Shown here one piece after another: positions 33,935 through 42,377 of a DNA stretch of 64,000 nt (position 1 is the first letter of the stretch; every line of letters begins with the position of its first letter). Source of the DNA: TMP-86 sp964247385 (lineage in GTDB: Bacteria > Pseudomonadota > Gammaproteobacteria > Steroidobacterales > Steroidobacteraceae); contig CAXTUB010000004.1 in NCBI GenBank assembly GCA_964247385.1, positions 124,001 through 188,000 on the forward strand. The letters are read 5' to 3'. The notes under the pieces are model-generated. The model did not search any database, was not told where the DNA came from, and saw only the letters and a list, made by a program, of their open reading frames with translations. The position numbers and the translations under genes are program-made.

Positions 33935-35195
33935 GGTGATAGGTCACGCGCTCGGGGACGGGCTTGCGCCGCTCGATCAGCGGATAGAAGGGCAGGCCCA
34001 GAAAGAAGGCGAAGTACACGACGGTGGCGATCTTCGCGAGCAGCGGATAAATGCCCGCCGGCGGGCGCAGCCCGCACACGCCGAGGGTAACGAATGCCGT
34101 GACGAAGATGGCCAGCGCGATCTTGTAGGCCGCGCCCCGATATCGAATGGATTTCACCGGCGATCGGTCGAGCCACGGCATGAAAAATAGCACGATGATG
34201 GATGCGCCCATGACCAACACACCCCAGACTTGCGTACCCCAAAACGAAGGCACCGCGCGCAAGATGGCGTAGAACGGTGTGAAGTACCACACAGGCGCAA
34301 TGTGCGGCGGCGTCTGCAGCGGGTTCGCAGGTTCGAAGTTCGGCGTTTCGAGAAACAAACCGCCGAAGGCAGGCGCGAAAAAAATCACCCCGCAAAAAAT
34401 GACCAAGAACGCCGCCGTGCCCATCAAGTCTTTCACGGTGTAATACGGATGGAACGGAATGCCGTCCAGCGGAATGCCCTCCGCATCTTTCTTGTCCTTG
34501 ATTTCGATGCCGTCCGGATTGTTCGAGCCGACCTCATGCAGCGCGGTGAGATGCACCACCACCAGCACGAGCAGCGCGAGAGGCAGCGCCACCACATGCA
34601 GCGCGAAGAACCGGTTGAGGGTTGCATCGGCAATGTAATAGTCGCCGCGGATCCAATCCACCAGCGTCTGCCCAATATACGGCAGGCTCGAAAACAGCGA
34701 GACGATGACCTGCGCGCCCCAATAGCTCATGTTGCCCCAGGGCAGCACGTACCCCATGAACGCCTCGGCCATGAGCACGAGAAAAATCACGCAGCCGATG
34801 ATCCACAGCAACTCGCGCGGCTTTCGATACGAGCCGTACAGAAGCGCGCGAAACATGTGCAGGTAGATCACGATGAAGAATGCCGATGCGCCGGTGGAAT
34901 GCATGTAGCGGATGAGCCAGCCCCAGTCGACGTCGCGCATGATGTATTCGACCGATGCGAACGCTTCGCTCGCGGACGGCTTGAAATTCATGGTGAGGAA
35001 GATGCCGGTCAGCAGCTGATTGGCCAGGATGACGGTCGCGAGCCAACCGAAGTAGTACCAAAAATTGAAATTTTTCGGCGCGTAGTACTCACTCGCCTGG
35101 GATCGCCAGAACGAGGCGACCGGCAAACGCGCATTGATCCATTGCGAAAACTTGCCGCTCGGGCGCCGCTCGGGTTCGGGAAAAGATGCTGCCAT
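33927..35195 (-). CDS. petB: Cytochrome b of the bc1 complex
   Basis: The 422-aa membrane subunit carries both b hemes. Histidine pairs are seen in IRYMHSTGASAFFIVIYLHM and in FFALHVVALPLALLVLVVVH. The Qo motif reads PVWY (HIAPVWYFTPFYAIL) instead of the PEWY of mitochondria; the consequence is uncertain, and I understand such variants occur in proteobacteria. About eight to nine membrane helices are visible. It lies between petA and petC in the usual operon. Confidence 0.97.
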   Translation of the reverse strand: MAASFPEPERRPSGKFSQWINARLPVASFWRSQASEYYAPKNFNFWYYFGWLATVILANQLLTGIFLTMNFKPSASEAFASVEYIMRDVDWGWLIRYMHSTGASAFFIVIYLHMFRALLYGSYRKPRELLWIIGCVIFLVLMAEAFMGYVLPWGNMSYWGAQVIVSLFSSLPYIGQTLVDWIRGDYYIADATLNRFFALHVVALPLALLVLVVVHLTALHEVGSNNPDGIEIKDKKDAEGIPLDGIPFHPYYTVKDLMGTAAFLVIFCGVIFFAPAFGGLFLETPNFEPANPLQTPPHIAPVWYFTPFYAILRAVPSFWGTQVWGVLVMGASIIVLFFMPWLDRSPVKSIRYRGAAYKIALAIFVTAFVTLGVCGLRPPAGIYPLLAKIATVVYFAFFLGLPFYPLIERRKPVPERVTYHHA

Positions 35196-35220
35196 GACTC
35201 GTGTCTATCGATTCTCGAGA

Positions 35221-35868
35221 TTAAGTGCTCTTGGAAGATGCGCCGCCTGCGATAGCGTTCGGCGCGGGATCGACGCCGATGACGATGCGCGATTGGCCCG
35301 TGAAGGCATAGGGCGGCACGGTGAGATTCTTGGGCGCGGGCACGCCTTTGAACACGCGGCCCGACAAATCGAACTTGGAGCCATGACATGGGCAATAGAA
35401 CCCGCCGGGCCAACCCGAGCCCAAATCCACGCCGTTGACTTGCGCGGCGTTGTTCGGCTCGAAGGCTCCCAACGGCGAGCAGCCCAAGTGCGTACACACC
35501 GCGAGCCCGATCCAGTATTCAGGATGGATGGCGCGCGCCGGGCCCGAGGCCTTGATGTAATCGGGCTGCGTCGAGCCGTCTTGTTGCGGATCAACGAGCA
35601 AGGCGTCGTGCCGGCCGAGCGCATCGATGATTTCCTTCGTACGGCGCACGACGTAGACGGCCTGACCGCGCCAGACCACCTTCATCATTTGCCCGACTTC
35701 GAGTTTGGATGCGTCCACTTCGACCGGCGCGCCCAATGCCTTGGCACGCGCGCTCGGCTGCCAAGAGGCAATGAAGGGAACCGCGGTAAACGCTACTCCG
35801 ACTGCACCGACGCCGACGGTAGCCGCCGTGAGAAGTCGCCGGCGGCTCTGGTCAACTAGCTCGCTCAT
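35221..35868 (-). CDS. petA: Ubiquinol-cytochrome c reductase Rieske iron-sulfur subunit
   Basis: The 215-aa protein has a Tat-like N-terminus (SRRRLLTAATVG) that also serves as the membrane anchor. The 2Fe-2S boxes are CTHLGC (C125, H127, C130) and CPCHGS (C159, C161, H162); C130 and C161 form the usual disulfide. It takes the first electron from ubiquinol at the Qo site. It is the first gene of the petABC operon. Confidence 0.97.
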   Translation of the reverse strand: MSELVDQSRRRLLTAATVGVGAVGVAFTAVPFIASWQPSARAKALGAPVEVDASKLEVGQMMKVVWRGQAVYVVRRTKEIIDALGRHDALLVDPQQDGSTQPDYIKASGPARAIHPEYWIGLAVCTHLGCSPLGAFEPNNAAQVNGVDLGSGWPGGFYCPCHGSKFDLSGRVFKGVPAPKNLTVPPYAFTGQSRIVIGVDPAPNAIAGGASSKST

Positions 35869-35943
35869 TCAACTGTTTTAGTATCGTGTCCCATCAAAAT
35901 CTTTGCGCTCCGCCGCCCTTGCTACCAGCCCCTGCTCAATGAA

Positions 35944-35971
35944 CTCGTGGAAATTTGATCTCGTGGAAATT
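35944..35971. repeat. Pair of 12-bp direct repeats in the petA/protease divergent region
   Basis: CTCGTGGAAATT occurs at 35944-35955 and again at 35960-35971, a 16-bp period. It lies between the divergent petA and DegS-like genes, near a TATACA on the plus strand (about 35987). It could be a regulator site or a simple duplication. Confidence 0.6.
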
Positions 35972-36036
35972 CAAAATCCGCCGCAGTATACACAAAAAGT
36001 TTTTGCGGATTACGCAGCGCAGCGTCGATCCGCGAG

Positions 36037-37269
36037 GTGAATACGGGCACTGTGCGAGCAAGCATTCGATTCATGGCCAAGGCGATCGTGCTGGGCTTGG
36101 CGGCCGCGTTCGTGCTGGTTTGGTGGAAGCCGAGCCTATTGATGCCGCAAGCACTCGTGGCGGCGTCTAATCCGTCGCGCCCCTCTGCAGCAGAGGTTCG
36201 CTCCGCGAGCTCGCCGGATGTGACGAGCCTAGCTGCTGCAAGCGCACCGGACGTGGCGCTTCGCGGCTCGGTGCGCGCAGTGTCGAGCTACGCCGATGCG
36301 GTGGCACGCGCTTCGCCCGCGGTGGTGAACATCTACACTGCAAGGGTCATCACGGAGCGCTCGCAACCGGCGCCGCTCGAGCAATTATTCGGCGATTACT
36401 GGCCAAGCCTCAGGCGCCGCGTCGAGCGCAGCTTGGGCTCCGGCGTCATTGTCGATGCGCTCGGTCATATCATCACCAATCAGCATGTCATTGCGAACGC
36501 AGACTCGATCCGTGTGCAGCTCGGCGATCAACGCGAGGCGCAGGCGAAGCTGATCGGCTCCGATCCGGATACGGATCTCGCGGTCTTGCAATTGTCGTTG
36601 GGCAACTTGCCCGTGATGCCGCTGGGCCGCTCCGATGCGCTCCGCGTGGGCGACGTGGTGCTCGCCATTGGCAACCCTTACGGCCTCAGTCAAACCGTCA
36701 CGCAAGGCATCGTCAGCGCAACGGGGCGCGGGCAGTTGGGCCTTGCGACGTTCGAGAATTTCATTCAGACCGATGCGGCCATCAATCTCGGCAACTCGGG
36801 CGGTGCGCTCGTCGACACGGAAGGCGCTCTCGTTGGCATCAACACCGCGGTGCTGAATCGAAGCTCGGGCGGCCCGGAAGGCATTGGTTTCGCGATTCCC
36901 GTGAATCTCGTGCGCGGCGTCATGGAGCAGATTTTGCGCAAGGGACACGTGGTGCGCGGCTGGCTCGGCCTCGAGCCGCAAGATCTGACCGAGGAACAGG
37001 CCGCGGAGCTGCAGCTCGATATCGGACCCGGCGTCGTGGTTGCAAACATCTTGGTGCACAGCCCGGCGTTCGAGGCGGGGGTACGGCCGGGCGATGTGAT
37101 CACTCAATTGGGACGCGAGAAAATCCGCAGTGCTCTGCAGCTGGTGGCGCGCATTTCCGCGCTTCGACCCGGCGAAATCGTCGAGGTCGGCTATCGGCGC
37201 CGCGATCTCATGCGCTCCGCTCGTATCCGTGTGCTCGAGCGGCCGACGCAGACGCGAATGAGCGAATAG
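36037..37269 (+). CDS. DegS/AlgW-type membrane-anchored serine protease with one PDZ domain
   Basis: The 410-aa product has one N-terminal membrane anchor (KAIVLGLAAAFVLVWW), a long Ala/Ser-rich linker, a trypsin-like domain and a single PDZ domain (about residues 300-400). The catalytic triad is intact: H150 (TNQHVIANAD), D180 (DPDTDLAVL) and S254 (LGNSGGAL). One PDZ plus an anchor indicates the DegS/AlgW branch, which cleaves RseA-type anti-sigma factors under envelope stress. The start is GTG 36037, with ATG 36073 also possible. It is placed between petA and murA, as degS-like genes are in several gammaproteobacteria. Confidence 0.92.
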   Translation: MNTGTVRASIRFMAKAIVLGLAAAFVLVWWKPSLLMPQALVAASNPSRPSAAEVRSASSPDVTSLAAASAPDVALRGSVRAVSSYADAVARASPAVVNIYTARVITERSQPAPLEQLFGDYWPSLRRRVERSLGSGVIVDALGHIITNQHVIANADSIRVQLGDQREAQAKLIGSDPDTDLAVLQLSLGNLPVMPLGRSDALRVGDVVLAIGNPYGLSQTVTQGIVSATGRGQLGLATFENFIQTDAAINLGNSGGALVDTEGALVGINTAVLNRSSGGPEGIGFAIPVNLVRGVMEQILRKGHVVRGWLGLEPQDLTEEQAAELQLDIGPGVVVANILVHSPAFEAGVRPGDVITQLGREKIRSALQLVARISALRPGEIVEVGYRRRDLMRSARIRVLERPTQTRMSE

Positions 37270-37331
37270 CTGCTCCGATCGTTCTCAATCGCGTTGAGTT
37301 TTGGCAGCTCGAACCGCACCGCGACTGGCGC

Positions 37332-37354
37332 GCTCGAGCGCTAATCGCTCGAGC
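37332..37354. terminator. Bidirectional hairpin between the protease gene and murA
   Basis: GCTCGAGCG, a CTAAT loop and CGCTCGAGC form a perfect 9-bp stem between two converging genes. No U-tract follows on either strand, so it may end transcription only weakly or protect 3' ends. Confidence 0.5.
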
Positions 37355-37368
37355 CTGAAGAGGACACG

Positions 37369-38625
37369 TCAGGGAATGCGCTTGATGCGTGCTCCCAGCT
37401 GCTGCAACTTTTCTTCGATGGCTTCGTAGCCGCGATCGATGTGATATATCCGCTCGATCTCGGTCCGGCCTTCGGCCACCAGCGCCGCGATCACGAGACT
37501 GGCCGAAGCGCGCAGATCCGTCGCCATCACGGGCGCGGCGGTCAATCGCGGCACGCCCTTGATGATGGCGGTGTTCCCTTCCAGCCGGATCTCCGCGCCC
37601 ATGCGGCGCATTTCCAGCATATGCATGAAGCGGTTTTCGAACACGGTCTCGATGATGGTGCCGACGCCGTCAGCAATCGTGTTGAGCGCGGCGAATTGCG
37701 CCTGCATGTCGGTGGGAAACGCAGGGTACGGCGCCGTGCGAATGTCCACGGCTCGCGGCCTCCGTCCGCGCATGTCGACTTCGATCCATGAGTCGCCACT
37801 CGTCACATCGGCGCCGGCTTCGCGCAACTTTTGCAACACCGCATCCAGATGAGCCGCTTGCGCGTGCTTGACGCGCACTCGGCCGCCGGTCATGGCGCCG
37901 GCCACGAGATACGTGCCGGTCTCGATGCGATCGGGCAACACGTCATAGCTGCCGCCGCCGAGCCGATCCACGCCTTCGATGACGATGCGGTCCGTTCCGG
38001 CGCCGGTAATTCGCGCGCCCAGCACATTGAGGAAATTCGCCAGATCCACGACCTCGGGCTCGCGCGCCGCATTTTCGAGCACCGTTTCGCCGCGCGCCAG
38101 CGTCGCCGCCATCATGAGATTCTCCGTGCCGGTCACGGTCACGGTCTCGAGCACGAGATGCGCGCCGCGCAGCCGGTCGGCGCGCGCCTTGATGTAGCCA
38201 TTCTCGATATGAATGTCGGCGCCCATGGCCTGCAGGCCTGCCACATGAATGTTCACGGGCCGTGCGCCGATGGCGCAGCCGCCCGGAAGCGAGACTTCGG
38301 CGCGGCCGAAGCGTGCCAGCAATGGGCCCAGCACCAAGATGGAGGCGCGCATCGTCTTCACCAACTGATACGGCGCAAACGGCTCCTTGAAAGTGGATGC
38401 GTCCACTTCGATGCGCATCTTTTCATCGATCGTCACCGCCACGCCCATTCGGCCAAGCAGCTCGATCATGGTCGTGACGTCTTGCAAGTGCGGCACGTTG
38501 CCAACGGTGACCGGCGCATCGGCCAGCATGCTGCCCGCGAGAATCGGGAGCGACGCATTCTTTGCGCCCGAAATACGGATTTCGCCGTCGAGCGGCTTGC
38601 CGCCCGTGATCTGTAGTTTATCCAT
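37369..38625 (-). CDS. murA: UDP-N-acetylglucosamine 1-carboxyvinyltransferase MurA
   Basis: The 418-aa enzyme starts peptidoglycan synthesis by adding enolpyruvate to UDP-GlcNAc. KPLDGEIRISGAKNASLPIL and the active-site loop PGGCAIGARPVN (Cys117) are present. The Cys form is the fosfomycin-sensitive type. GTENLMMAATLARGETVLENA and FPTDMQAQFAALN are also typical. The ibaG gene lies 23 bp upstream, as in E. coli. Confidence 0.97.
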   Translation of the reverse strand: MDKLQITGGKPLDGEIRISGAKNASLPILAGSMLADAPVTVGNVPHLQDVTTMIELLGRMGVAVTIDEKMRIEVDASTFKEPFAPYQLVKTMRASILVLGPLLARFGRAEVSLPGGCAIGARPVNIHVAGLQAMGADIHIENGYIKARADRLRGAHLVLETVTVTGTENLMMAATLARGETVLENAAREPEVVDLANFLNVLGARITGAGTDRIVIEGVDRLGGGSYDVLPDRIETGTYLVAGAMTGGRVRVKHAQAAHLDAVLQKLREAGADVTSGDSWIEVDMRGRRPRAVDIRTAPYPAFPTDMQAQFAALNTIADGVGTIIETVFENRFMHMLEMRRMGAEIRLEGNTAIIKGVPRLTAAPVMATDLRASASLVIAALVAEGRTEIERIYHIDRGYEAIEEKLQQLGARIKRIP

Positions 38626-38648
38626 GCACGCCGCCCTTTCGCGGAAAG

Positions 38649-38891
38649 CTAATGAGCTTGGGCGGAATGCTCTGCGGGCGTCAGCGCTTGCAGCGCGAGC
38701 GCGTGGATCTCATTGCCCATTCGCGCACCCAACGTTGCGTAGATCAGCTGATGCCGTTGCACCGAGCGCTTGCCTTCGAAGCTGGGCGCGATCACCAACG
38801 CCTCGAAATGCACGTTGTCATTGCTCTGCACGTGCGCCGTTGCGCCGGGAATTCCCGCTTCGATCAACTCGGCAATCTGCCGCGAATCCAT
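38649..38891 (-). CDS. ibaG: BolA-family protein IbaG
   Basis: The 80-aa protein begins MDSRQIAELIEAGIPGATAHV and contains FEGKRSVQRHQLIYATLGARM with the conserved BolA histidine, ending in a short basic-poor tail. BolA/IbaG proteins pair with monothiol glutaredoxins and Fe-S clusters. Its place before murA is conserved. An upstream in-frame start at 38939 was rejected because it lies in the divergent promoter region. Confidence 0.92.
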   Translation of the reverse strand: MDSRQIAELIEAGIPGATAHVQSNDNVHFEALVIAPSFEGKRSVQRHQLIYATLGARMGNEIHALALQALTPAEHSAQAH

Positions 38892-38959
38892 GAGGTCTCC
38901 TTCGAGGATGGCCGCTCGCGCGGCGCAGGGGCGATGCAATCAAGGGTATCATTACTGCA

Positions 38960-39943
38960 ATGCTTCCCGATTGCACCGACGAGGCGCTCGTCGCCGCGGC
39001 ACAACGCGCCTTGCATATTGAGATTCGCGGTCTGGAAGCGCAGGTGCCGAAATTAGGCGCGCAGTTTGCGCGAGCCTGCCGGCTTTGTCTCGAATGCACC
39101 GGACGCATCATCGTCACGGGTATGGGCAAGTCGGGGCATATCGGCAGCAAGCTGGCTGCCACCCTCGCGAGCACCGGAACGCCTGCGTTCTTCGTGCATC
39201 CCGGCGAAGCAAGTCACGGCGACATGGGCATGATCGTGCGTACCGACGTGGTCATTGCCTTGTCCAACTCCGGTGAGACACAAGAACTCCTCACCATCGT
39301 GCCCGCCATCAAAAGGCTCGCGATTCCGCTGATCTCCTTGACGGGCCACGCCGATTCTTCGCTCGCTCGCGCATCCACCGTGCATCTGGAGATCAGCGTT
39401 CCCGAGGAAGCATGCCCTTTGAATCTTGCACCCACCGCAAGCACCACGGCGGCCCTTGCGGTGGGCGACGCGCTCGCGGTGGCGTTGCTGCATGCGCGAG
39501 GCTTCACACCCGATGACTTCGCGAAATCGCACCCGGCCGGAAATCTCGGCCGGCGCTTGCTCTTGCAAGTCGCAGATGTCATGCGCAGCGGCGAGGCCGT
39601 GCCGCGCATTGCAGGTGAACAGCTCTTGATCGAGGGGTTGATCGAAATGAGCCGCAAAGGCCTCGGCATGACCGCCGTCGTCGATGAGGCGGATCGATTG
39701 CGCGGCGTTTTCACGGACGGCGATTTGCGCCGCGCGCTCGATCGCAGCCTGGATGTGCACAAGACTCGAATGCACGAGGTCATGACGCGCGATGCGAAGA
39801 GCGTCGAAGCGGAAACACTGGCGGCGGAGGCCCTGAGCGTGATGGAAGCGCATCGCATCACTTCTCTGGTCGTGGTCGAGTCGAATCAGCGCGTCATCGG
39901 CGCGCTCAATATTCACGACTTGATGCGTGCGGGAATCGTTTGA
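38960..39943 (+). CDS. kdsD: D-arabinose 5-phosphate isomerase KdsD
   Basis: The 327-aa protein combines a SIS domain (IIVTGMGKSGHIGSKLAATL, ALSNSGETQELLTIV) with tandem CBS domains (about residues 210-325). It interconverts ribulose 5-phosphate and arabinose 5-phosphate, the first step of Kdo synthesis. It leads the kdsD-kdsC-lptC-lptA-lptB-rpoN-hpf-rapZ operon and diverges from ibaG-murA. TATCAT lies seven bases before the ATG. Confidence 0.95.
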   Translation: MLPDCTDEALVAAAQRALHIEIRGLEAQVPKLGAQFARACRLCLECTGRIIVTGMGKSGHIGSKLAATLASTGTPAFFVHPGEASHGDMGMIVRTDVVIALSNSGETQELLTIVPAIKRLAIPLISLTGHADSSLARASTVHLEISVPEEACPLNLAPTASTTAALAVGDALAVALLHARGFTPDDFAKSHPAGNLGRRLLLQVADVMRSGEAVPRIAGEQLLIEGLIEMSRKGLGMTAVVDEADRLRGVFTDGDLRRALDRSLDVHKTRMHEVMTRDAKSVEAETLAAEALSVMEAHRITSLVVVESNQRVIGALNIHDLMRAGIV

Positions 39944-40458
39944 GGGGCGCGCGGCGCGCAACGAACCTCGCTCGCATCGAGCTGCTTGCGCTCGATGTGG
40001 ACGGTGTGCTGACCGACGGCCGTCTGTATTTCGGTGCCCGGGGCGAAGCGCTGAAGGTGTTCCACGCGCGCGATGGCCACGGCATGAGATTGTTGCGCGC
40101 AGCCGGCATCCGCGTGGCCGTGATCAGCGGACGGCGATCACCCGCCGTTGCGGCGCGCATGCAGGAGCTCGAGATCGATGCATTGGTGCAAGGATGCAGC
40201 GATAAAGTGGCCGCGCTCGCTCGGCTGTCGCAACGTTTCGGCATCGCGCGCGCGAACTGCGCGTGCATGGTCGATGACACGCTCGATCTGCCACTGATGG
40301 CCGCCTCGGGGCTGGCAGCCGCGGTTAGCGATGCGCACGCGCTCGTGCTCGAGGCGGCAGACTGGATTTCGCCCAGCGCCGGAGGCCGCGGTGCGGTGCG
40401 CGAGCTGTGCGATGCTCTATTGATTGCGCGCGCACGCGGGGCGCGGGGACGAGGCTGA
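39940..40458 (+). CDS. kdsC: 3-deoxy-D-manno-octulosonate 8-phosphate phosphatase KdsC
   Basis: The 172-aa HAD phosphatase yields free Kdo. The catalytic motif LLALDVDGVLTDGRL and VAVISGRRSPAV are intact. The fourth motif reads MVDDTLDLPLM, keeping both Asp pairs but with Val where E. coli-type KdsC has Gly. It starts at a TTG overlapping the kdsD stop (TTGA). Confidence 0.93.
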   Translation: MRGARRATNLARIELLALDVDGVLTDGRLYFGARGEALKVFHARDGHGMRLLRAAGIRVAVISGRRSPAVAARMQELEIDALVQGCSDKVAALARLSQRFGIARANCACMVDDTLDLPLMAASGLAAAVSDAHALVLEAADWISPSAGGRGAVRELCDALLIARARGARGRG

Positions 40459-40460
40459 GC

Positions 40461-41018
40461 ATGCGCTTGCGAGTCGTGACCCTGCTCGTCCTGTTGTCGC
40501 TCGCGATCGGCGCTTGGTATCTTGGCGCACAGGCGAAGCGCAGCAGACCCGCGAATTCCGCGGCTGATGAGAATTCGGTCGGCTACTATTTGAAGGACGC
40601 AGTGCTCACGAGCTACGACGAGTCGGGTGCGCTGAGCATGAAGCTGGTCGCGGATCGCATCGAGCAAGTGGGCAGCGGGCGCCAAGTTCAGCTATTCAAT
40701 GTGCGCATGAACTATCAGCCGCGTCCCGGGCAGCAGTGGGACATGCGCGGCGATCAAGCGCAGGTGGATTCGACCGGCAAGATCGTCGAGATGAGCGGCA
40801 ATGTGCGCTTGCAGGAAACGAGCGATGGGCGTGCGGGCGCGGCGGTCATCTCCACGGATCAAATGACTTACGACGCCAACACCACCGAAGTGCGCACCGA
40901 TCGCGAAGTGCACATGGATTTTGGAATCCACCGCCTGAACTCGCGCGGTCTCGTCGCGCATTTGAACGCGCGCAAGGTCAAGCTAGAATCGAAGGTCAAT
41001 GGCCGCTTCTTACCCTGA
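40461..41018 (+). CDS. lptC: LPS export protein LptC
   Basis: The 185-aa bitopic protein has one N-terminal helix (VVTLLVLLSLAIGAWYLG) and a beta-jellyroll periplasmic domain (YYLKDAVLTSYDESGALSMK, RGDQAQVDSTGKIVEMSGNV). It receives LPS from LptB2FG and passes it to LptA. The start is ATG 40461, two bases after the kdsC stop. The 3' end overlaps lptA by 20 bp. Confidence 0.92.
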   Translation: MRLRVVTLLVLLSLAIGAWYLGAQAKRSRPANSAADENSVGYYLKDAVLTSYDESGALSMKLVADRIEQVGSGRQVQLFNVRMNYQPRPGQQWDMRGDQAQVDSTGKIVEMSGNVRLQETSDGRAGAAVISTDQMTYDANTTEVRTDREVHMDFGIHRLNSRGLVAHLNARKVKLESKVNGRFLP

Positions 41019-41631
41019 CTCAACTTCGCCGCGGTCGCTGCGAGGCGCAACGCTCGCGCTGGCCCTGATGCTCGCCCACCCTACTCACGCGGCGGTGCCC
41101 AAGCCCAATTTGCAGGCGCCCATCGTGCTCGATGCAGACTCGAGCGATCTGGATTACCGCAACAACAACATCGTGTTTCGCAATGTCAAAATCACGCAAG
41201 CCAATATGTCGGTCGAAGCCGAGCAGGCGCAAGCCAACGGCGTCAATTTCGATAATAGCCATTGGACCTTTCGCGGCCGGGTGCGAATGCGCCTCGACCA
41301 GGGTCTGTTGACCGCGGATGATGCGGAGATCACCTTCATGAACAACGCGCTTGCAAAGGCCGTGATCACCGGGGCGCCGGCGCGGTTCGAGCAACCGCGC
41401 GAAAAAACGGGCGAAATGGCTCGCGGCCGCGCGAACTCGATCACCTATGATGCGCGCGATGGCAGCGTCCGCTTGACCAAGAACGCGTGGTTGACCGACG
41501 GCAAGAACGAGATTCGCGGCGAGTCGCTCAAGTACAACGTCAACCAGCAGCGAGTCGAAGCGCCGGCCGCTGAGCAAGGCTCGCAACGCATCCGCATCAC
41601 GATCGCTCCGCCGGATCAGCAAAAGAAATGA
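40999..41631 (+). CDS. lptA: LPS transport periplasmic protein LptA
   Basis: The 210-aa protein has a signal peptide ending PTHAAVP and the repeated OstA/LptA strands: IVLDADSSDLDYRNNNIVFR, MSVEAEQAQANGVNF and EITFMNNALAKAVITGAPARF. It forms the periplasmic bridge for LPS. The stop overlaps the lptB ATG by 4 bp. Confidence 0.92.
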   Translation: MAASYPDSTSPRSLRGATLALALMLAHPTHAAVPKPNLQAPIVLDADSSDLDYRNNNIVFRNVKITQANMSVEAEQAQANGVNFDNSHWTFRGRVRMRLDQGLLTADDAEITFMNNALAKAVITGAPARFEQPREKTGEMARGRANSITYDARDGSVRLTKNAWLTDGKNEIRGESLKYNVNQQRVEAPAAEQGSQRIRITIAPPDQQKK

Positions 41632-42353
41632 GTGTCTTGCAAGCCCGCCACCTCGCCAAGAGCTACAAGTCGAGGCAGGTGCTGCGCGATTTGTCGTTTC
41701 AGGTATCGAGCGGCGAAGTGGTGGGCCTGTTGGGGCCGAATGGAGCGGGCAAGACCACCGCCTTTTACATGATGGTGGGGCTGATCCCATGCGAGAAAGG
41801 CAACATCATCCTCGACAAGCGCGATGTATCGCGCCTGTCCATGCATCGCCGCGCGCAACTCGGTATCGGCTATTTGCCGCAGGAAGCTTCGGTGTTCCGC
41901 AAGCTGTCGGTGGCCGACAACATTCTTGCCATCCTCGAAATGCGGCCCGCGCTCAACGACGGCGCGCGCCGCGCGCGTTTATCCCAGCTCATGGAAGAGC
42001 TGCACATCGGTCATGTGCGCGACACGCTCGGCATGAGCTTGTCGGGCGGTGAGCGGCGGCGCGTCGAGATTGCGCGAGCGCTCGCGGCCGATCCGCGCTT
42101 CATTCTATTGGACGAGCCGTTCGCCGGTGTCGACCCCCTCTCCGTCTCTGATATTCAAAGAATAATCAAGCACTTGAGTGAAAAGGGAATAGGCGTGCTG
42201 ATTACCGACCATAACGTGCGCGAAACTCTCGGCATTTGCGGCCGGGCCTACATCGTGAGTCAAGGGACGGTGATCGCGACCGGAACTGCGGAACAGATTC
42301 TTGCCAATGCGCAGGTTCGTGAGGTGTACTTGGGCGAAGACTTCGAGCTGTGA
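41628..42353 (+). CDS. lptB: LPS export ABC transporter ATPase LptB
   Basis: The 241-aa ATPase has Walker A GLLGPNGAGKTTAF, Q-loop GYLPQEASVFRKLSV, signature LSGGERRRVEIARALA, Walker B FILLDEPFAGVDP and H-loop ITDHNVRET. It powers LPS extraction from the inner membrane. The LptF/LptG permease genes are not in this window. Confidence 0.97.
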   Translation: MSVLQARHLAKSYKSRQVLRDLSFQVSSGEVVGLLGPNGAGKTTAFYMMVGLIPCEKGNIILDKRDVSRLSMHRRAQLGIGYLPQEASVFRKLSVADNILAILEMRPALNDGARRARLSQLMEELHIGHVRDTLGMSLSGGERRRVEIARALAADPRFILLDEPFAGVDPLSVSDIQRIIKHLSEKGIGVLITDHNVRETLGICGRAYIVSQGTVIATGTAEQILANAQVREVYLGEDFEL

Positions 42354-42377
42354 AGTGAGGACTCTCAAGACCGACAC

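Noticed and set aside
36037..37269. DegP/DegQ (two-PDZ) assignment for the serine protease
   Set aside because: Only one PDZ domain follows the protease domain, and the N-terminus is an uncleaved anchor. This fits DegS/AlgW.
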